This document shows, in pieces, positions 47,319 to 60,800 of a DNA stretch of 64,000 nt. Source of the stretch: Lunularia cruciata (Eukaryota > Streptophyta > Marchantiopsida > Lunulariales > Lunulariaceae). The notes beneath the pieces are model-generated. The model ran no database searches, was not told the DNA's origin, and worked only from the letters and a program-made list of their open reading frames with translations. The position numbers were made by a program, and so were the translations under genes. Numbering within the stretch: the first letter of the stretch is position 1; every line of letters begins with the position of its first letter. Location: the NCBI GenBank assembly GCA_948567375.1, contig OX419757.1, forward strand, positions 59,706,001 through 59,770,000. Reading direction: 5' to 3'.

Positions 47319-47779
47319 AAGAAATTACTCTGCTTGAGATCATGAACAACTTGTAATGGTATATGCCATCAAGGTATGGAGGCATTATCTCTTTGAGAAA
47401 CAAGTGATCATGCAAACTAATCACAAATTATTGTTGCAAACCTTACACTTGGAACACATGAAGAGTCAACATCATCAATGGGATGAGCAACTCCAATTTT
47501 TTGACATCAAACTTGGTACAAACTAGGTTGGCTCCATATCATCCCTGATGCTCTATCATAATGACATGATCTGAAGTCTCTTCCTCTCATCACGGCGGCA
47601 ATTATGATGGTGTCAATTGACTCCAAGGTCCATAACAAGTTTTGGTCAGCTCCACAACAAGATCCCTTCTTCCAAATAGTACATTGTGGTTTGATAGCAT
47701 GCAACAAGGATTACAACACCTTCTCCTTCAAGCAAGACCTTCTATTCCATGAGGACCGGATCTATGTTCTAGTCAAAGG

Positions 47780-48559
47780 TGATCTTTGACTTGTACGCCT
47801 TCAAGAAGCCAATGATTTACCAATAGTTGGTCACATGGTGTGGACAAGACCTTGGGTACCCTCCAACACTAATGGTGGTGGCCCAACATGGCACGAGATG
47901 TTTGGAAGTTTGTCTAATCGTGTGAGAGTTGTCAACGCAACAAGACCAGTAACCAAAAGCTGAGTGGACTCCTTCAGCCACTCCCTACTCCAACTACTCA
48001 TTGGGAACATGTGAGCTTAGATCTCATCACCTCCTTGCCCAAGATAAAGCAAGGTCACACAATAATTGTGGTGTTTTTGGATAAGCTTAGTAAGAAAATC
48101 TATTTGGCACCAATGGTTGATACTCTGGATGCTCAAACCTTGGCGTAACTCTACTTTGATAATGTATTCAAGCATCATATGATGTCACGTGTACTCATCT
48201 CCGACCATGATCCTCGCTTCACTAGAAAGTTTTGGCAAGCACTCTTCCAGATACTTGGGACCAAGCTTGATGTGTCCACAGCCTATCATCCTCAAATTGA
48301 TGGACAAATTGAATGTGAAAATTGCACCTTGGAAGATATGCTTTGTGCCTTCATCAACATTCACCATACCAATTGGGATGAATGTCTTGCTGCTGCGGAG
48401 TTTGCATACAACAATTCTGAACAAGCAAGCACCAATTTCTCTCCTTTCTTTCTTAATTTTGGCCAAGACCCACTTATTCCTGATTCCCTCCTTGCTCCTC
48501 ACCCGTCTCATGTCCTTCCTACTTCCACCTTCTTGACCACCATCTCCCAATCCCTCTAA
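47780..48559 (+). pseudogene. Integrase of chromovirus B
   Basis: The HHCC finger region at about 47,810-47,960 is frameshifted. The core is readable from 48179: SDHDPRFTRKFW carries the second catalytic Asp, and STAYHPQIDGQIECEN the Glu. AEFAYNNSEQASTNFSPFF follows. Stops end the frame at 48557. Confidence 0.82.
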
Positions 48560-48779
48560 CAAGCCAAATCTCATCTCCTTATTGCTCAAAATTGGTAGAA
48601 ACAATATGTGTATTACCATCACCATGATCTTAGCTTTCAAGTGATAAGGTAATAAGGTCATGCTCTCATCCAATAACCTCCCTCTCTCACTTGATACCCA
48701 AGTTCATAAACTCACTCCTAATTGAATAGGACCATTTAATATCACCCAAATTGTCTCTCTTGCTGCTTATCAACTTGCC

Positions 48780-49181
48780 TTGCCTTGTCATATGTGCATC
48801 CATCTTGTTTTTCATGTTTCCAAGTTGAAACTCTTTGTTCCTAACCCTTCTTCTTTTTCCTCTCAAACCCAACCTCCTCCTCTTCTTATCCCTATCAATG
48901 ACCATGAGGATTACAAAGTTGATCATATCCTTGCACGTTGCCATATTCAACAAGGCCATTTACAACATACAGAGTACAAGCTCTTTTGGAAAGGTTATCC
49001 TCTTCATGATGCTACATGGGAACCTCTTTCTCATCTCCAGAATGCACAACTGGCCATCCAAGAGTTCAAAGCTTTATTGGCGATGACGACATCACCAACT
49101 AGTGATGGGGGAATATATAACAATATGGAGTTTAGCAACAAAGTTAGTAAGGCTAACAAAGTAGCAAATAAGAAAAATTAG
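48780..49181 (+). pseudogene. Chromodomain C-terminus of chromovirus B
   Basis: After HMCIHLVFHVSKLKLF come YKVDHILARC, TEYKLFWKGYP and ATWEPLSHLQNAQLAIQEF, a chromodomain as in other chromoviruses. It ends shortly before the 3' LTR; the frame as written runs into the LTR. Confidence 0.8.
49101..49113 (+). other. Polypurine tract of chromovirus B
   Basis: agtgatgggggaa immediately precedes the 3' LTR. It is shorter than that of chromovirus A. Confidence 0.55.
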
Positions 49182-49533
49182 CCTAGATATTCCAAAAATA
49201 TCTAGGAAGCTTCTTGGGAAACTTCCAGACTAGCTTAGCTTGCACCCCAAGTAGGTAACTTCTAGAATGAAGCTTCTAGAAGTTTCCAACTAGCTTAGCT
49301 TTCATGCCAAGTAAACGACTTCTAGAAGGAACCTTCTTGAGAAGTTTCCCAATTAACTTGGCTTTCACTCCAAGAAAGTGGCTCAAGGAAGATTCTTGAT
49401 AAGCTTCTCAAGGGCCTTGTATGCTCCCTATAAATACAAGGGCCAAAGCCCATGTTAGGCATTTGGAGTTTTCTCACATTCAAGTGTCCTAATTCCATTC
49501 TCCTATTTCTTTCCTCGGTCTCTATCTTTTACA
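49114..49533 (+). repeat. 3' LTR of chromovirus B
   Basis: Matches the 5' LTR along its length, ending tcttttaca. Heat-shock-like modules survive at 49206-49213, 49218-49225, 49260-49267, 49269-49286, 49320-49327, 49329-49336 and 49341-49348, and the TATA box at 49428-49437. Some modules have drifted. Confidence 0.88.
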
Positions 49534-52500
49534 GGCACTTACCCCAAAAAGGAGGGCTTGGCTTGGTCAAGTCCTTAAGTACAAATTTTTCAGAGTGGGA
49601 TTTTCACTATAAGGACTAGGTCTGTATAGGGCAGAGCGAGTCAGTGCTCAAGTTGCACAAATTGCTAAGACGTCTAAATGATTTCCTTGATAGTTGGAAG
49701 TTCTTCAAAAGTATGAAATGTTAGAGGACTTGGGACCATCTATCAAGTGTCGTTGAATTTTTTTCAATAGCTCAAGGACTTGGAGCACACTTACTCAAGT
49801 CTTTAGGAATTTCTATACATCAAAGTAGATGAATTGAGCAAAATATTACATATTAAAGCAGATGCACTCAGCCTTGGGGATATAGATGAACCACATGTAA
49901 TATAAGTGTGAAAACATTTCACTTGGACCAAGGACTCACATAATTATTACTACTTATTAATAAAGATCACTCACTATTCTTGATATATTACTCACTATGC
50001 TCTACATGGGATGAGCTTTCACTATTTTCTATATGGGACATGATCTCATCCAAGCATAGAACTATGCTCATGAGGCTCATAATGCTCCTAATTTTTTTGG
50101 AGGTTTTCCTTGATTTTGCTAAATCTATAATTTCCTTTTGAAACTGTTTGGAGTTGGCACTCATTTCTTTGATTCTCCACTTCTCCATCTTGGCAAGTCT
50201 CTTTTTGTTCTTGTAAGTTAAAGTATTCTTCTCTATTTCACTTTGCATTCTCAACTTCTACATCTTGGCAAGTCTTTGATATTCAATTTTACAAGCTTGC
50301 ATCTCTCCCTAGCTTTGATAGTTTCTATTCTCATTTTTGTAACACATGAAAGATCATGTGCAAATACAACCACTATGGATGAGGTAGAATTCTTCACTTG
50401 AGACATCTTTCTTCTCTTCTTGGATTCCCTCCCTCATCCAACTCCATCATTCTCTCCATTGAGCTCCCCTTGTCTTTCTTGATCTCCTTCATAGCTTGTG
50501 GGTTTCACACATAGTAGAGACTAATACTCTAGATCTGGATGTGATGGATCTCCTCCTTTTGCATGTGTTTGTGTCCATGCTTGTATTTATTTCTACTTTC
50601 TTCATGCAAGTGCTCATTTCTTCTCTCCTCTTGCAAGTTTTCAACTCTAAAGTCATGAGAGTATAGTACATAAGGAACATATTTTGATTCTTAGGTGTTG
50701 TGTTCAAGAAAAATAGTAGAATGCAAACCTTATTGATGCATGTGTGGCCTTGGCAGCATGATAGTACATTGAGTGCACTTGGGGTTCATGCATGACTTGG
50801 GAAGAAGAGTCTTCTTCCAATATCATCTCTACAAAATTATTCTTTATTGCTAGAGTCACAAGAGTAGGCAGAGCAATATTGGCTCTACCACCTAATAACC
50901 TATCTATTCTTGCATAGTGTGGATTGTAACACCCATTTGTGCATGTATGTGCTATTGTTATATTTAGTTTGGTATTATTAGTACTTGAGTGATATTATTT
51001 AAATAGAGATAAAGGATGGTTCTACATTAGTCATGATTTGCTAAAGTTAATCATAGCTAAGGTAGAGTGGACCTTACTTTAGAGGAAGTAGAAAAGATGA
51101 GCACCATTATTTTGGATTCTAGTGTGTTGACTTGGTATTGTTCCTAGGTGTTTGGCTTTGAAGAAAGAGTTGAGAACTCTTGGACCCATGAGCCTTTTTG
51201 TTTTGGATTCGTCTATAGTCCAAGGATAGTCCATGTGAAGGAATCCTTAACTTAATGGTTAGGTCAAGATAAGACCACATGCTTAGGAAAATATTCCCAT
51301 GAGTATGGATATTCCTTTAGCTTTTTGACTTTATTTGCCTTTTAGCCTAGTAACTTGAGTTACTCCAATAATTAGTAACTTTGGTGTGTAACTATTTCAC
51401 AATTATGTAAACTAGGGGTGAGGAGGTACTCATCATGCTTTCATTTGCAACTCTCTCTCTCTCATTGAGTTCTCTAGTGAGCAATGTCTTGAGTCTTGGA
51501 GGAGTATGATGGAGTTGGGGTTCTTTGCCTTCTTAGTCCATGGTACATTACCATAATAGCCATTAGAGGATTCATCCTGAGTGAGAAACAGGCCGGCTCA
51601 CAAGACAAATATGGTTAAGCCTATCATCAATAGTTTTTAATCCTCGTCTTTGCTCCTTGTTTGTCAAACCTTCTCTTGTGCATTTGTTTTTCCAATTCCA
51701 AGCTAATTTGTATGGTGTTATATAATGTCACAACTTCTTGGTTAATTTCTTTCTATTCATCAATTCAAGAAAGCCTCTTCCAAACTTTAAAGGTATGTGG
51801 CCATCAAGTTGAACGCAATGCTTTTTTGCACAAGCTTCTTACATAGGTCTCCATGGATCTGCTTGAAATGGTCCAGGTCTTCAAGATAATCAATAAGTTG
51901 ACTATAATAGTGTGATCCCATTCTAAACTTATCTTCATGTAACCCTAAAGCTAAAGTCACAAATTGTGATGGTGATGGCCTTGTGGACACTCTTTTTGCT
52001 TGCTTGGAAAGTCCAAAAGATAACACCATGATAAGAAGATCTTGAATATGCATGGAGGTGGAACAACACGGGCAGTAGCTAGCTAGTAATAGTAGTGGGT
52101 GAATCTAAAGTGCTAGTAGATTTTCCATAATCTACAAGGGGTTGTAGATTGAGAAAGAGGTGATAAGAGGTGGCTTTTAGAGAGTACTTCAACACGAGCT
52201 GCACAATAAAGAGTTTGAGAATCCACAATGGTGCTAATGACTTTGCTACAATCATCGGGAGGTGGTTGAATATGACTTTGTGACAATTCTAATGGTAAAG
52301 AGTTGGGAGATTGAAGCTTTTGTGAAAGTCTATTATTGGAGAACACTTTTTCTAGAGGGATGAGAGATTCAAGAGAGTGAGAGTTGGAGCTTGTTAGAAA
52401 ATTTCCAAAGGAAGAGGTTGTGTGTTCCATGACATTCATATCCATTACAATACCTTGCATCTAAGGCCCAATGCCGTAAATTGTAAATGTGGCCGCCTAA

Positions 52501-52764
52501 AATTAACTTCATGTCCTATACTCTTGGTGCCCATGCACAACATTCAATGGGGTGCTTACTTCTAACCAATTTACAATCCTCCATTTTCCCTCATTTTTCA
52601 CTCCATCCCGTCATCTCTTCCTCACACATTCAATCTCTCGCTCTCTTGTTTCAATCCACAGTGTCACCTTCCCCTCTCCCTCTTGCCTTGCATAGGTCTA
52701 GTCGTCCAGTCAATAGCATTTCCTTGTCCACCTATTTACTTTTCTAGCATTTCTTGACTAGAAA
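49534..52764. other. Non-coding stretch right of chromovirus B
   Basis: No supported gene. Short open frames have Lys/Glu-rich composition (49,988-50,254 minus) but no recognisable motif. A copy of the aagtagatg/attgagca word seen left of chromovirus B lies near 49,820. Confidence 0.45.
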
Positions 52765-53026
52765 ACCTGAGCTCTCCTCTCAATGAGGCCTAAGATTTTG
52801 AAAATTTTCTCTCAAGATACAGATACACAGAAGCTCTAAGCTTTCCTCTCAATGAGGACAATGACTTTATTTTGAAAATTCCCTCTCAAGGTATACCTAA
52901 GCTCTAGCTCTCCTCTAAATGAAGATGATTGTAATTTTGAAAACTCCTTCTCGAGATACACCTAAGTTTTAAACTCTCCTCTCTCAATGAGGACAATTGT
53001 GATTTTGAAAATTCTTTCTCGATCTC
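52765..53026. repeat. Four-unit degenerate tandem repeat, about 65 bp
   Basis: Units beginning near 52765, 52830, 52895 and 52960 share acctaagctctcctctcaat, gaggacaatg and attttgaaaattc blocks. Degenerate but ordered. Confidence 0.8.
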
Positions 53027-54794
53027 CAATTTTATTACACAAGCTTGCTTAATTTCTTCTCATAAAATTTTGAAACCTGCAATTCACACCCAAAAAAATT
53101 TAGAAACAAAACTCCTCCACATAAGCCCTTTAGCTTGTTTTAATTGTCTGCCACATACACCTTTAGCTTGTTCTGCCGTCTGCCAAGTAGCATCTCCTCC
53201 TTGACATGGATACATGTAAATAAGATTAATCTTTTCATCTTTGCCGGTTAATCGCGAGAACTTTGAAGATACTGTAAATGGAATCGACCAAGTACAAACA
53301 GAAATGACCCATAGAGCCGTAAATTTATTTACAGACGTTTCCTTTTTTGCATCTCTTTTTTCTAGAGGACCTCTTGGGCAATTTTACTCTTGCTGCTCCC
53401 CTAAATATCCCGTTATACCTATTCTTGAAAAGCAGTAATATCTATTATCTCAATTGAATTCATTGAAACCTACGGTAAGGGCCATAGCTTGAGATTTTAC
53501 AAAGTTCAGCGATCAAACAACTTCCATCGAAACATTTCCAGGATTGGTTTCATCTCAATTTGATTCCACTAACCTCCATACGGGCTAGGGATTCAAATTT
53601 TAAGAATTCAAAAATTACATATTTTCCATCGTAACATCTATGACAAGTGACTACACATTTATATCTTCTCTCTCGTAACATCTGCAGGTTTATTACACAT
53701 CCATATTCTTCCCACAATGATTAAACACTTTCCATCATTATATTTACAAGCTTGATCCGAGAAGTATTTTTCTCGGATAATGATTGATATCATTATATTT
53801 GCCAAGATGATAATATATTCATAATATTTCCGATCAATCATTTCCAATCGCTGCTCTCCACTGGCTTCTTCGAAAATGAACGTCTATATTTATATCTTGT
53901 TCACATTATCATCTACTCTTAATCAATTTGTATCTAATTTACATCACCTTTTCAGCTTTTCCTTGATTTGCTTCCATGATTACTCCCTTTTCCCTCTTTA
54001 TCAAGTAGATAAAAGAATTTAATGTTAGACCTTAGTTCTAATGGAAAGATAGACATAATTATTGTACAGTAATGAAACTTTCCGGACAATCCTCTTCGCT
54101 GTGGAATATTGATTTATTTGTATACTACCTTAGGGCTGTCGAGAACTCAGTATCGGAAAAGATTTATATCCACTTGGGCGCACGCCATTCCAGGATCTCG
54201 TCACGCCTAGAGATTTCTGGGTCCGCTGAAGTGAAAATAGGAGTTACGTTCAAAGTCAAGCTCCCGTGCGCTCAGGTGTGATTGGTTAGTCTCATATGCA
54301 GGAGTTGGTTAGAAACAGAATCCTTCGCCTCTTACTTCTTGTTGGAAGTCAGAGTGAGCTAACATGTTTTGATGTGAAAGCAAAGACCGAATCTTCTTGC
54401 TACAATATAAGTTTAAACCAGATCATTCTTAAATTTAAGAATGTGAACTCCTGGGCAAGAAGTTTGTATATTCTAACAAGAGTCGGAGCAAGTGACAACT
54501 ACAAGAGCTGTAAGTAACGCCAATCTAACTTTAAGCAAAACAAGTTCCACAATTACATTGGGAGAGTGAATCCTTAGAAGGACTAGTGAACGCGATTAAA
54601 CAAATAGGGGGGAAATACCATGAATGCAGTGACGAACTTGACACTGGAGCATGCAGAACTAAAATGACGCTGGGTCTCCAAGTGGACGCAACGGATATTA
54701 AGATGAAGAAGACAGTATGAAATAAATGAACGGAAGTATCAAGCAAGAAAACAATAATAGATAGCAGCATATACAGAACAAATAAATGTAAAAA
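53027..54794. other. Non-coding stretch
   Basis: No supported gene. Composition becomes less AT-rich from about 54 kb towards the NDUFA6 gene. Confidence 0.45.
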
Positions 54795-55092
54795 GGTGAG
54801 TATATTCAAAAGAGCAGAAGCCGTTCGAAGAACGGGGGATCCAGAACTCATTACGTGCAAATGGTGAGTATATAGGTATATGAGAGCAGAAGCCGTTCTG
54901 GGAACGGGCTATCCAGAACTCATGAAATGCAATGATCGGTAAGCAAGATGTACATGATTCACAATGCTAGAATAGTGGTGAGTATATAGGTATACGAGAA
55001 CAGATGCCGTTCTGGGAACGGGTTATCCAGAACTCATGAGGTGCAAATGATTGATAAGCAAGATGTACATAATTGACAATGCTAGAATAGTG
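54795..55092. repeat. Tandem repeat with internal hairpin, about 114-bp unit
   Basis: Units start with ggtgagtatat at 54795 (partial), 54863 and 54977. Each carries ccgttc-nnn-gaacgg, a 6-bp stem with 3-nt loop, then atccagaactcat. The second and third also share gatgtacat.att.acaatgctagaatagtg. Confidence 0.85.
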
Positions 55093-57181
55093 AGAAATCC
55101 ATAAGGTAGAATGCATCAAATGTAACTTGAAGCAAAGGCATAATTGAAACAAATTGAGAATAACATATGGCTAACAGACTAGTAAACCACCATGAAATCG
55201 AGAACTGTATGCAAACAACTGCGAGAAATAGGTAACGCTACGTAAAAGACTGTCAGTAAGCAGTGTGTGAACGATAAAATTAAAAAACGTGGGCTGGAGT
55301 CGGGTAGGAACACTGTATACACAAGAGGTCCCATGAATCAGGCAAAGAGCGAAGGAAAAATAATAGAGAGGGAATTAGCTGGGGAATGGAGGAGTGGAAC
55401 AATGCGAGAGCTCTAGCTCTAGCTCTAGGGTTGTGTGGCTGCAGAAACCTGTCTAAGTGTAACAGGGTAACGAGAGCGAAGCGAAAAAGGACAGGATATA
55501 AAGTATATCACAACAAGCCCTATGGACGCTTGAGTCCTGAGACGCTAAACAGCAAAGGGGAAGCAGAAGGCGGCCATAGTAAACCTTCATGAAAACACCT
55601 GCGACTTCATCAGTGCCTCACGCAGTGCTGAAGTAGCTGAGCAATTGTCAGTACCCCTCATACCGAGTTTCTGCTCGAAAACTCATGAGTGCCAAGGCAA
55701 ACTCGGTTGCTCCCCTAAAGTGCCGCTCAAAAGTAATGGGAAATGTCAAAAAGAACAGGGGTGGAAATGTGGAAAGCAAGGGCAAGCAAAAGTGCAGGCG
55801 TGCACTTAAGCGCTGGAGTCTTAGCCGGTGGTGAGTATATGTAAATCTACAACAATAACTCACATCTAAACAATATCAATTAACTCTTGCCACCGAGATT
55901 CCTTCTTCAGGTCGGATACATCCAGTATAGACTAATCTGTAGATGTCAGCACTAGTCCAGGAGCAGTAATTCTCGTCATGAAACATGAGAAATGAGCGCA
56001 GAAGCCTTCCGTAGAAAGGAATGGTCACGTCCGCTGACAGACCCGACGCAAACGAAACACATGCGAACGTAAGTAACGAGGAGCTGCATCCATAAGTGTG
56101 ATAATCTAATACATCCCGTTGCAAGACCACTATGATGCGTTTAACGAAATACGCATTCATTCCAGTGGGTAATGCGCAGGGATAGCGCAGGAAGGGAAGT
56201 CATTATGCTTTTCTAGCACTCTGCTTCCTGTCACACAGTAACAGAAAAGTGAGAACTCTGGTGAAAATAGAAGTGTCAGAAACTAAGTCTCTAGGCCCAT
56301 GCCAGTGCCCCTCGTACCGAATTTCCGTTTTGCTCATGAGTGCCACGGCAGTCATGAATATATTGAAAAGGGAATATAGAACCCGTTGTGAACAACCTAG
56401 TTGATACTCATTTTGACCGCAGTCATTGATATATGTGCAATGAGAATAGCAGTCGTTCGTAGAACCGGAAATCCACATGTCATAAATGAAGTGTGGAGGA
56501 AGTAAGGAGAGGACTTCAAATGGGCTGCAGCAAGGGCGTGGACCATTAAAAAAATCAAGACTTTGGCTTGTATAACAACTTAAAATCCCATGAGTTGCCT
56601 ATCTTCGCTTCGGTGTGTGAGTCATATCACATGCAAACAATGCGCATTGCGGGACTTCAATAGGAAATTCCGTAGTAATTAAGGCAACGACGGGAAAACT
56701 CAAAGAGAAAGAATGAGGACCGCTGAAGCAGAGAAGCGAGGTAAATTGCTCAGAACAGAAGAAACACGACCTGATACAATCAAATGAGGAGAGTTTACAT
56801 GCAGAATGTAATGTGTCTAATAACAACGTTCTACAGCCAAAACAGTCTCTTAACAATTACAACCTTCTAATACAAGAAGAGAAAGAGTAAGAAGATAAGC
56901 TTTCCGACTACTCTGCAATTCGTACTCACAATCAACACCTGATCTATTGGTGGTGCCGTTTCAGACAAAAATTTACATTGCACCTGCTCGTCTGTAGACA
57001 ACGGTTACAGCTACGGTCCAAACAATTCGCACTTATTGCTGTCGCCTATTTGCGACGGAATCCGATAAGGCTCGATCCAGATTGTTAGATCCAGACTGAG
57101 AGGAAAATCCGTCCAGATCGATGTGGAAGAGGAAGGGTCCCTGAGTGAACGCACCGAATATCCTTTTTGCTGCTTCATAGT
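55093..57181. other. Non-coding stretch with dispersed repeat words
   Basis: No supported gene. A 48-50 bp similar pair (accccctc..accga.ttt and ctcatgagtgcca blocks) lies at 55,650-55,699 and 56,303-56,350. A single ggtgagtatat recurs near 55,829 and a relative of the ccgttc hairpin near 56,450. The nearest gene is NDUFA6 to the right, whose 3' end faces this stretch. Confidence 0.5.
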
Positions 57182-57844
57182 TTACAGGTTGCTTTGATAA
57201 AAATTCTTCAAAAACTCAGACTCTCCGTGATCAACTGTACCAAGTTTCTTAAGGTATACTTGCCCCTCAGATCCAACAACGTACGTGCTGATAAGATGAT
57301 GTCGCTGTTTCGCATGATCTAAGCAGTACTGTAGCTCTTCTTTGCCCTTAAAGACTAGCATGTCAACAATCTGCGATAATGGAAATAGTTCCAAGCTTTA
57401 GATTTCACCTAATTTGTCCAAATTGCCGTGCAAGCATGTACACTCTCAGCATTGGGCGAACGAAAAACATCCACAAACATTCAATTAACATAGCTACCAC
57501 TCAGAACTGCAAATCCCCAATCATACCCTGAGCAGGGTTAGGGATTGAGACCCCCGGGTCAATTCCTCAGCCATAATACAGGATTCACTCAATTTGGAAA
57601 GACAACAAGATCAGGAACAAACCTTAGGATTGGAGACTTCGGAATGCTTCCGGAACTGCGCAGCAATTTTGGAACGGAGCTGCGACTGAGAAATGACCTC
57701 CTGCAAATTGTAGCGGTCCATAAGCTGCGGGAGTGCCCGACATGCCTCGCGGAAAAAATCCAGAGTCCTCTGTCTCGCCTCATCCATCGACGCCGACGAA
57801 ACCTTCGTAGTTGTAGCCCTCGCAATATTCCACGAGAGCGCCAT
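57182..57844 (-). CDS. NDUFA6: NADH:ubiquinone oxidoreductase subunit NDUFA6/B14 (LYR family)
   Basis: Accessory subunit of mitochondrial complex I, matrix side, which in other eukaryotes binds the acyl carrier protein. Two exons on the minus strand: 57844-57623 (222 nt, MALSWNIAR to SNPK) and 57370-57182 (IVDMLVFKG to YQSNL), with a 252-bp GT-AG intron in phase 0, giving 136 residues, close to the plant length. Family hallmarks are the LDFFREACRALP helix, YNLQEV, SQLRSKIAAQFRKH, DMLVFKGKEELQ, HAKQRHHLISTYV and FLKNFYQSN. The L-Y-R triplet is RQR here, as this position is degenerate in plant homologues. The start is the first Met in frame with the conserved MALS opening. Confidence 0.93.
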
Positions 57845-60800
57845 CTCTCCCCACTCAGTGCACCCTCCAACGACACCTTCTGCAATCGATCACTGCCTCC
57901 CGAAGGCCGTTAATACCAAGGAAGCTCCTTACAGGCGATCAGAAGAGCGGAGACACAACACAAGAAGCATTTACGATTCCTCGCACTATTCCCCCTTCTG
58001 TTCTGTTGACAGGTGCGGAATTGGGGAGTTGAATACTTAACTAGATAAGTAAGGGCCGCTAATTATTATTCTCTTGTTTTAATTATTTTTAAACATCGCC
58101 AACTTAAGGGGGTCCACTTAGGAGGATAGAGTGTCTTGCTACTTCCTCGGTTTATCCGTTCCCAGAATGTTTAGAATGTTTGGACTGATCCTTTTTCTCA
58201 TCAATGTTTTCGTTTGATTCACTTGGTTTCATTTTAGTAATATCAATCATTCAAATAACACCGAGTGAAATAAATTACTGGTAAAACAATAACCTTGGTC
58301 GCGAATTACTCGTTAAATTAAGGTGTATTAATATATCAGACACTCTTGCTCCACATTATAACAATAAGTGGCCCAGAATCTAAAAATATAATATATAATT
58401 CTGAAATAAATTAGATCTAGACCTCTCAAAATGATAGAATGAAAAAGATCTTCTAAGTATAATTAAATTAATTCTAAAATAAATACCAAAATGAAATCTA
58501 GGTTCCGTGTACTATATATTAGAATTTCATAAGCATTCAAGTAGCTTTCAAAAAAAATTTATAACAGATAATAACATGTGATGATAGATGATGGAGAGTG
58601 AAAATGTTTTGTACTTGTAATCAAACTAGTTTAGAGCCAATGTCAAAATCAAATTTAAATTCTATTCATTATTTCTTTAAAAAAATCTCATAAAAAGCAA
58701 GTAATTGGCAAGAACATTGGTTGGCAATGATTTTCTGTTGCAGTCCTCTCCGTATCTTTCCATATCTGCTCAAAAGTACAAAAAATTTCAAAATCTTGGA
58801 AGGTAAGACTTTTGGATGCATGTCGAGAGGGCAAGCCATCTACATCCATGCTTTCTACATCTAGCATATGGAAGTATTGTCCCATTTTGGCAAAAAGGGT
58901 GAATTTTGGATCTACTATCAAAGATCACACAAATAGCAAAAATGTTTACTATGTCCCTCTTTTAGTTATCTGAAGGGTTTCACTATCCACTGTTTTTTAA
59001 TATCAAGCACATTCATGTGTTTAGTTGCACAATTTCATGAAAACTTGAATTTTGCAGTATTTGTTGTGATTATATGTTTTGGTAACCATTAAAGATTGCA
59101 ATCTTTATAGCGATAGACATTGACATCCAATTCAAGTTACTCTCTTTCAAGCAACCATATTACTACTCTTCCCATTTTCAAGTAAATTGAATAAGATGCT
59201 TCATTCTAAAATTTCAGTTTACTTACTTCTTTGCAAGAAATGGTCTTCATGAAAATCCCAATGTTGTAAAGTGTTTTTGTATTACTAACAAAGACAAAGA
59301 GATGAAAGAGATGAAAGGTTCAGAGTGATATGCTAAGTTACGTGGGTCTCTAAATATCCACAAACCCTAGTCCATGATGAAAATTTGCATTGCATCTTGC
59401 CAAGTATGAAACAAATGAACTCAAAAAAGATTTCTCATTTCATCGTTTTGGATAACTTTTGGTTGACTCAAAGCTGAGTATTATTTGTTTGCCAATTAGT
59501 CCATTCAACTTGGGGATCATGAGGAAAGGAGAAATTTAACTCCATAAAAGTCTATAAAATTATAAGAAATTTCATATCCGAAACTTTAAGAGAAATTCAG
59601 ACAAATAAAATGGTGTAATAAAGGTGAAGTAAGTCTGCTTGAAGTAATCTCTTGTTTAACCAATTTTAGAATAATTATGGAAAATTCAACTCATTTAGAG
59701 CTATCTAAATTCTTAATGAGAAAGCTTTGTGATGTGGACTTCCAAAATACCACAATAATTCAACTAGTGCTAAATCTTACAAAGGTGAAGTAAGGATGCT
59801 TGAAGTAATTTCTTGTTTAACCAATCTTAGTATAATTATGGAAAATTCAACTCATTTAGAGCTATCTAAATTCTTAATGAGAAAGTAGTGTGATGTGGAC
59901 TTCCAAAATACCACAATAATTCAACTAGTGCTAAATTGTACAATTCTTTTACTCTCGTATATGCGATTGTAATGGACCAAGATCTACATGGAGTACATAA
60001 ACAGAACTCTAATTCTAGCACATATCAAGACATAATCACTTCACAAGCTATTTTCACATCTAATTTTTCTGACATATGAACTAAACTACTTGATATAATA
60101 TGTGGCTGCATGAGATAAAGCTCTTTTGATGTTTCAATGGTGGCAATGTGATCATTTGGACGCGACCATGTAACGCCTACTTGCATTTGTGGTGGTTTCA
60201 TGATAACAAACTATCTTGAAAATGGTTTCCACTATGAGTTCTAGAGCACCCATATGAGCCCGGCACCTACTTCCACCCATAAGTTTACAGTCCCCTAGAC
60301 ACTTGGGAATCCAATGCCAAATTGGGGAGAGACGTGGAAATCGAAAAACAAAAAAAGTTGAACATCTACTAATTTAGAATCCATCAACTTAGAATTATTG
60401 GCCGGGTGTGGAAATATAGTAAATAGATGTGTAAATGTCGATTCTCTTACTAACCATTGCTTACCTTCTGTATCATAACTTAGAAGCTAAATAAAACTAT
60501 AATTTTATAATATCCTTCACCAACTCTATACATATTGAGGACAATTTCCCACTTTCAAGAAAGTAATACATTCTCTTTGGTAGGTTTTTTAGAAATAAGT
60601 TTGATTAGTGGCTCATTAAAATAGTTTCTTGCACTGTATTTGAATTATTCATGGTACAACATCTAAAATTTTATAACCTAAAAAAATTACAATATAAAAT
60701 ATAAGTCAAATTAATAAAGATTTAAGATCTAAATATTTCAAAAAATGAAAATGAATTACTGGCATAATCAAATGGAGATCTTATATATTTTATGTAAGAA

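Larger units (their letters stand above)
43884..49533 (+). mobile_element. Ty3/gypsy chromovirus B, older, with heat-shock-like LTR
   Basis: About 5.65 kb with LTRs of about 420-425 bp at 43887-44311 and 49114-49533, a primer-site-like sequence, a purine tract before the 3' LTR, and gag-PR-RT-RH-IN-chromodomain in order on the plus strand. The two LTRs differ at far more positions than those of chromovirus A, so this insertion is older. No TSD was recognised. Coding is broken by stops, and the reverse transcriptase catalytic box is mutated. Confidence 0.9.

Noticed and set aside
43876-49538. TSD for chromovirus B
   Set aside because: Flanking pentamers (for example tgggt or gttgt left, ggcac right) do not match, and the left LTR end is uncertain.
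57589-57885. 98-codon minus-strand ORF overlapping NDUFA6 exon 1
   Set aside because: Arg-rich shadow frame of the NDUFA6 coding exon.
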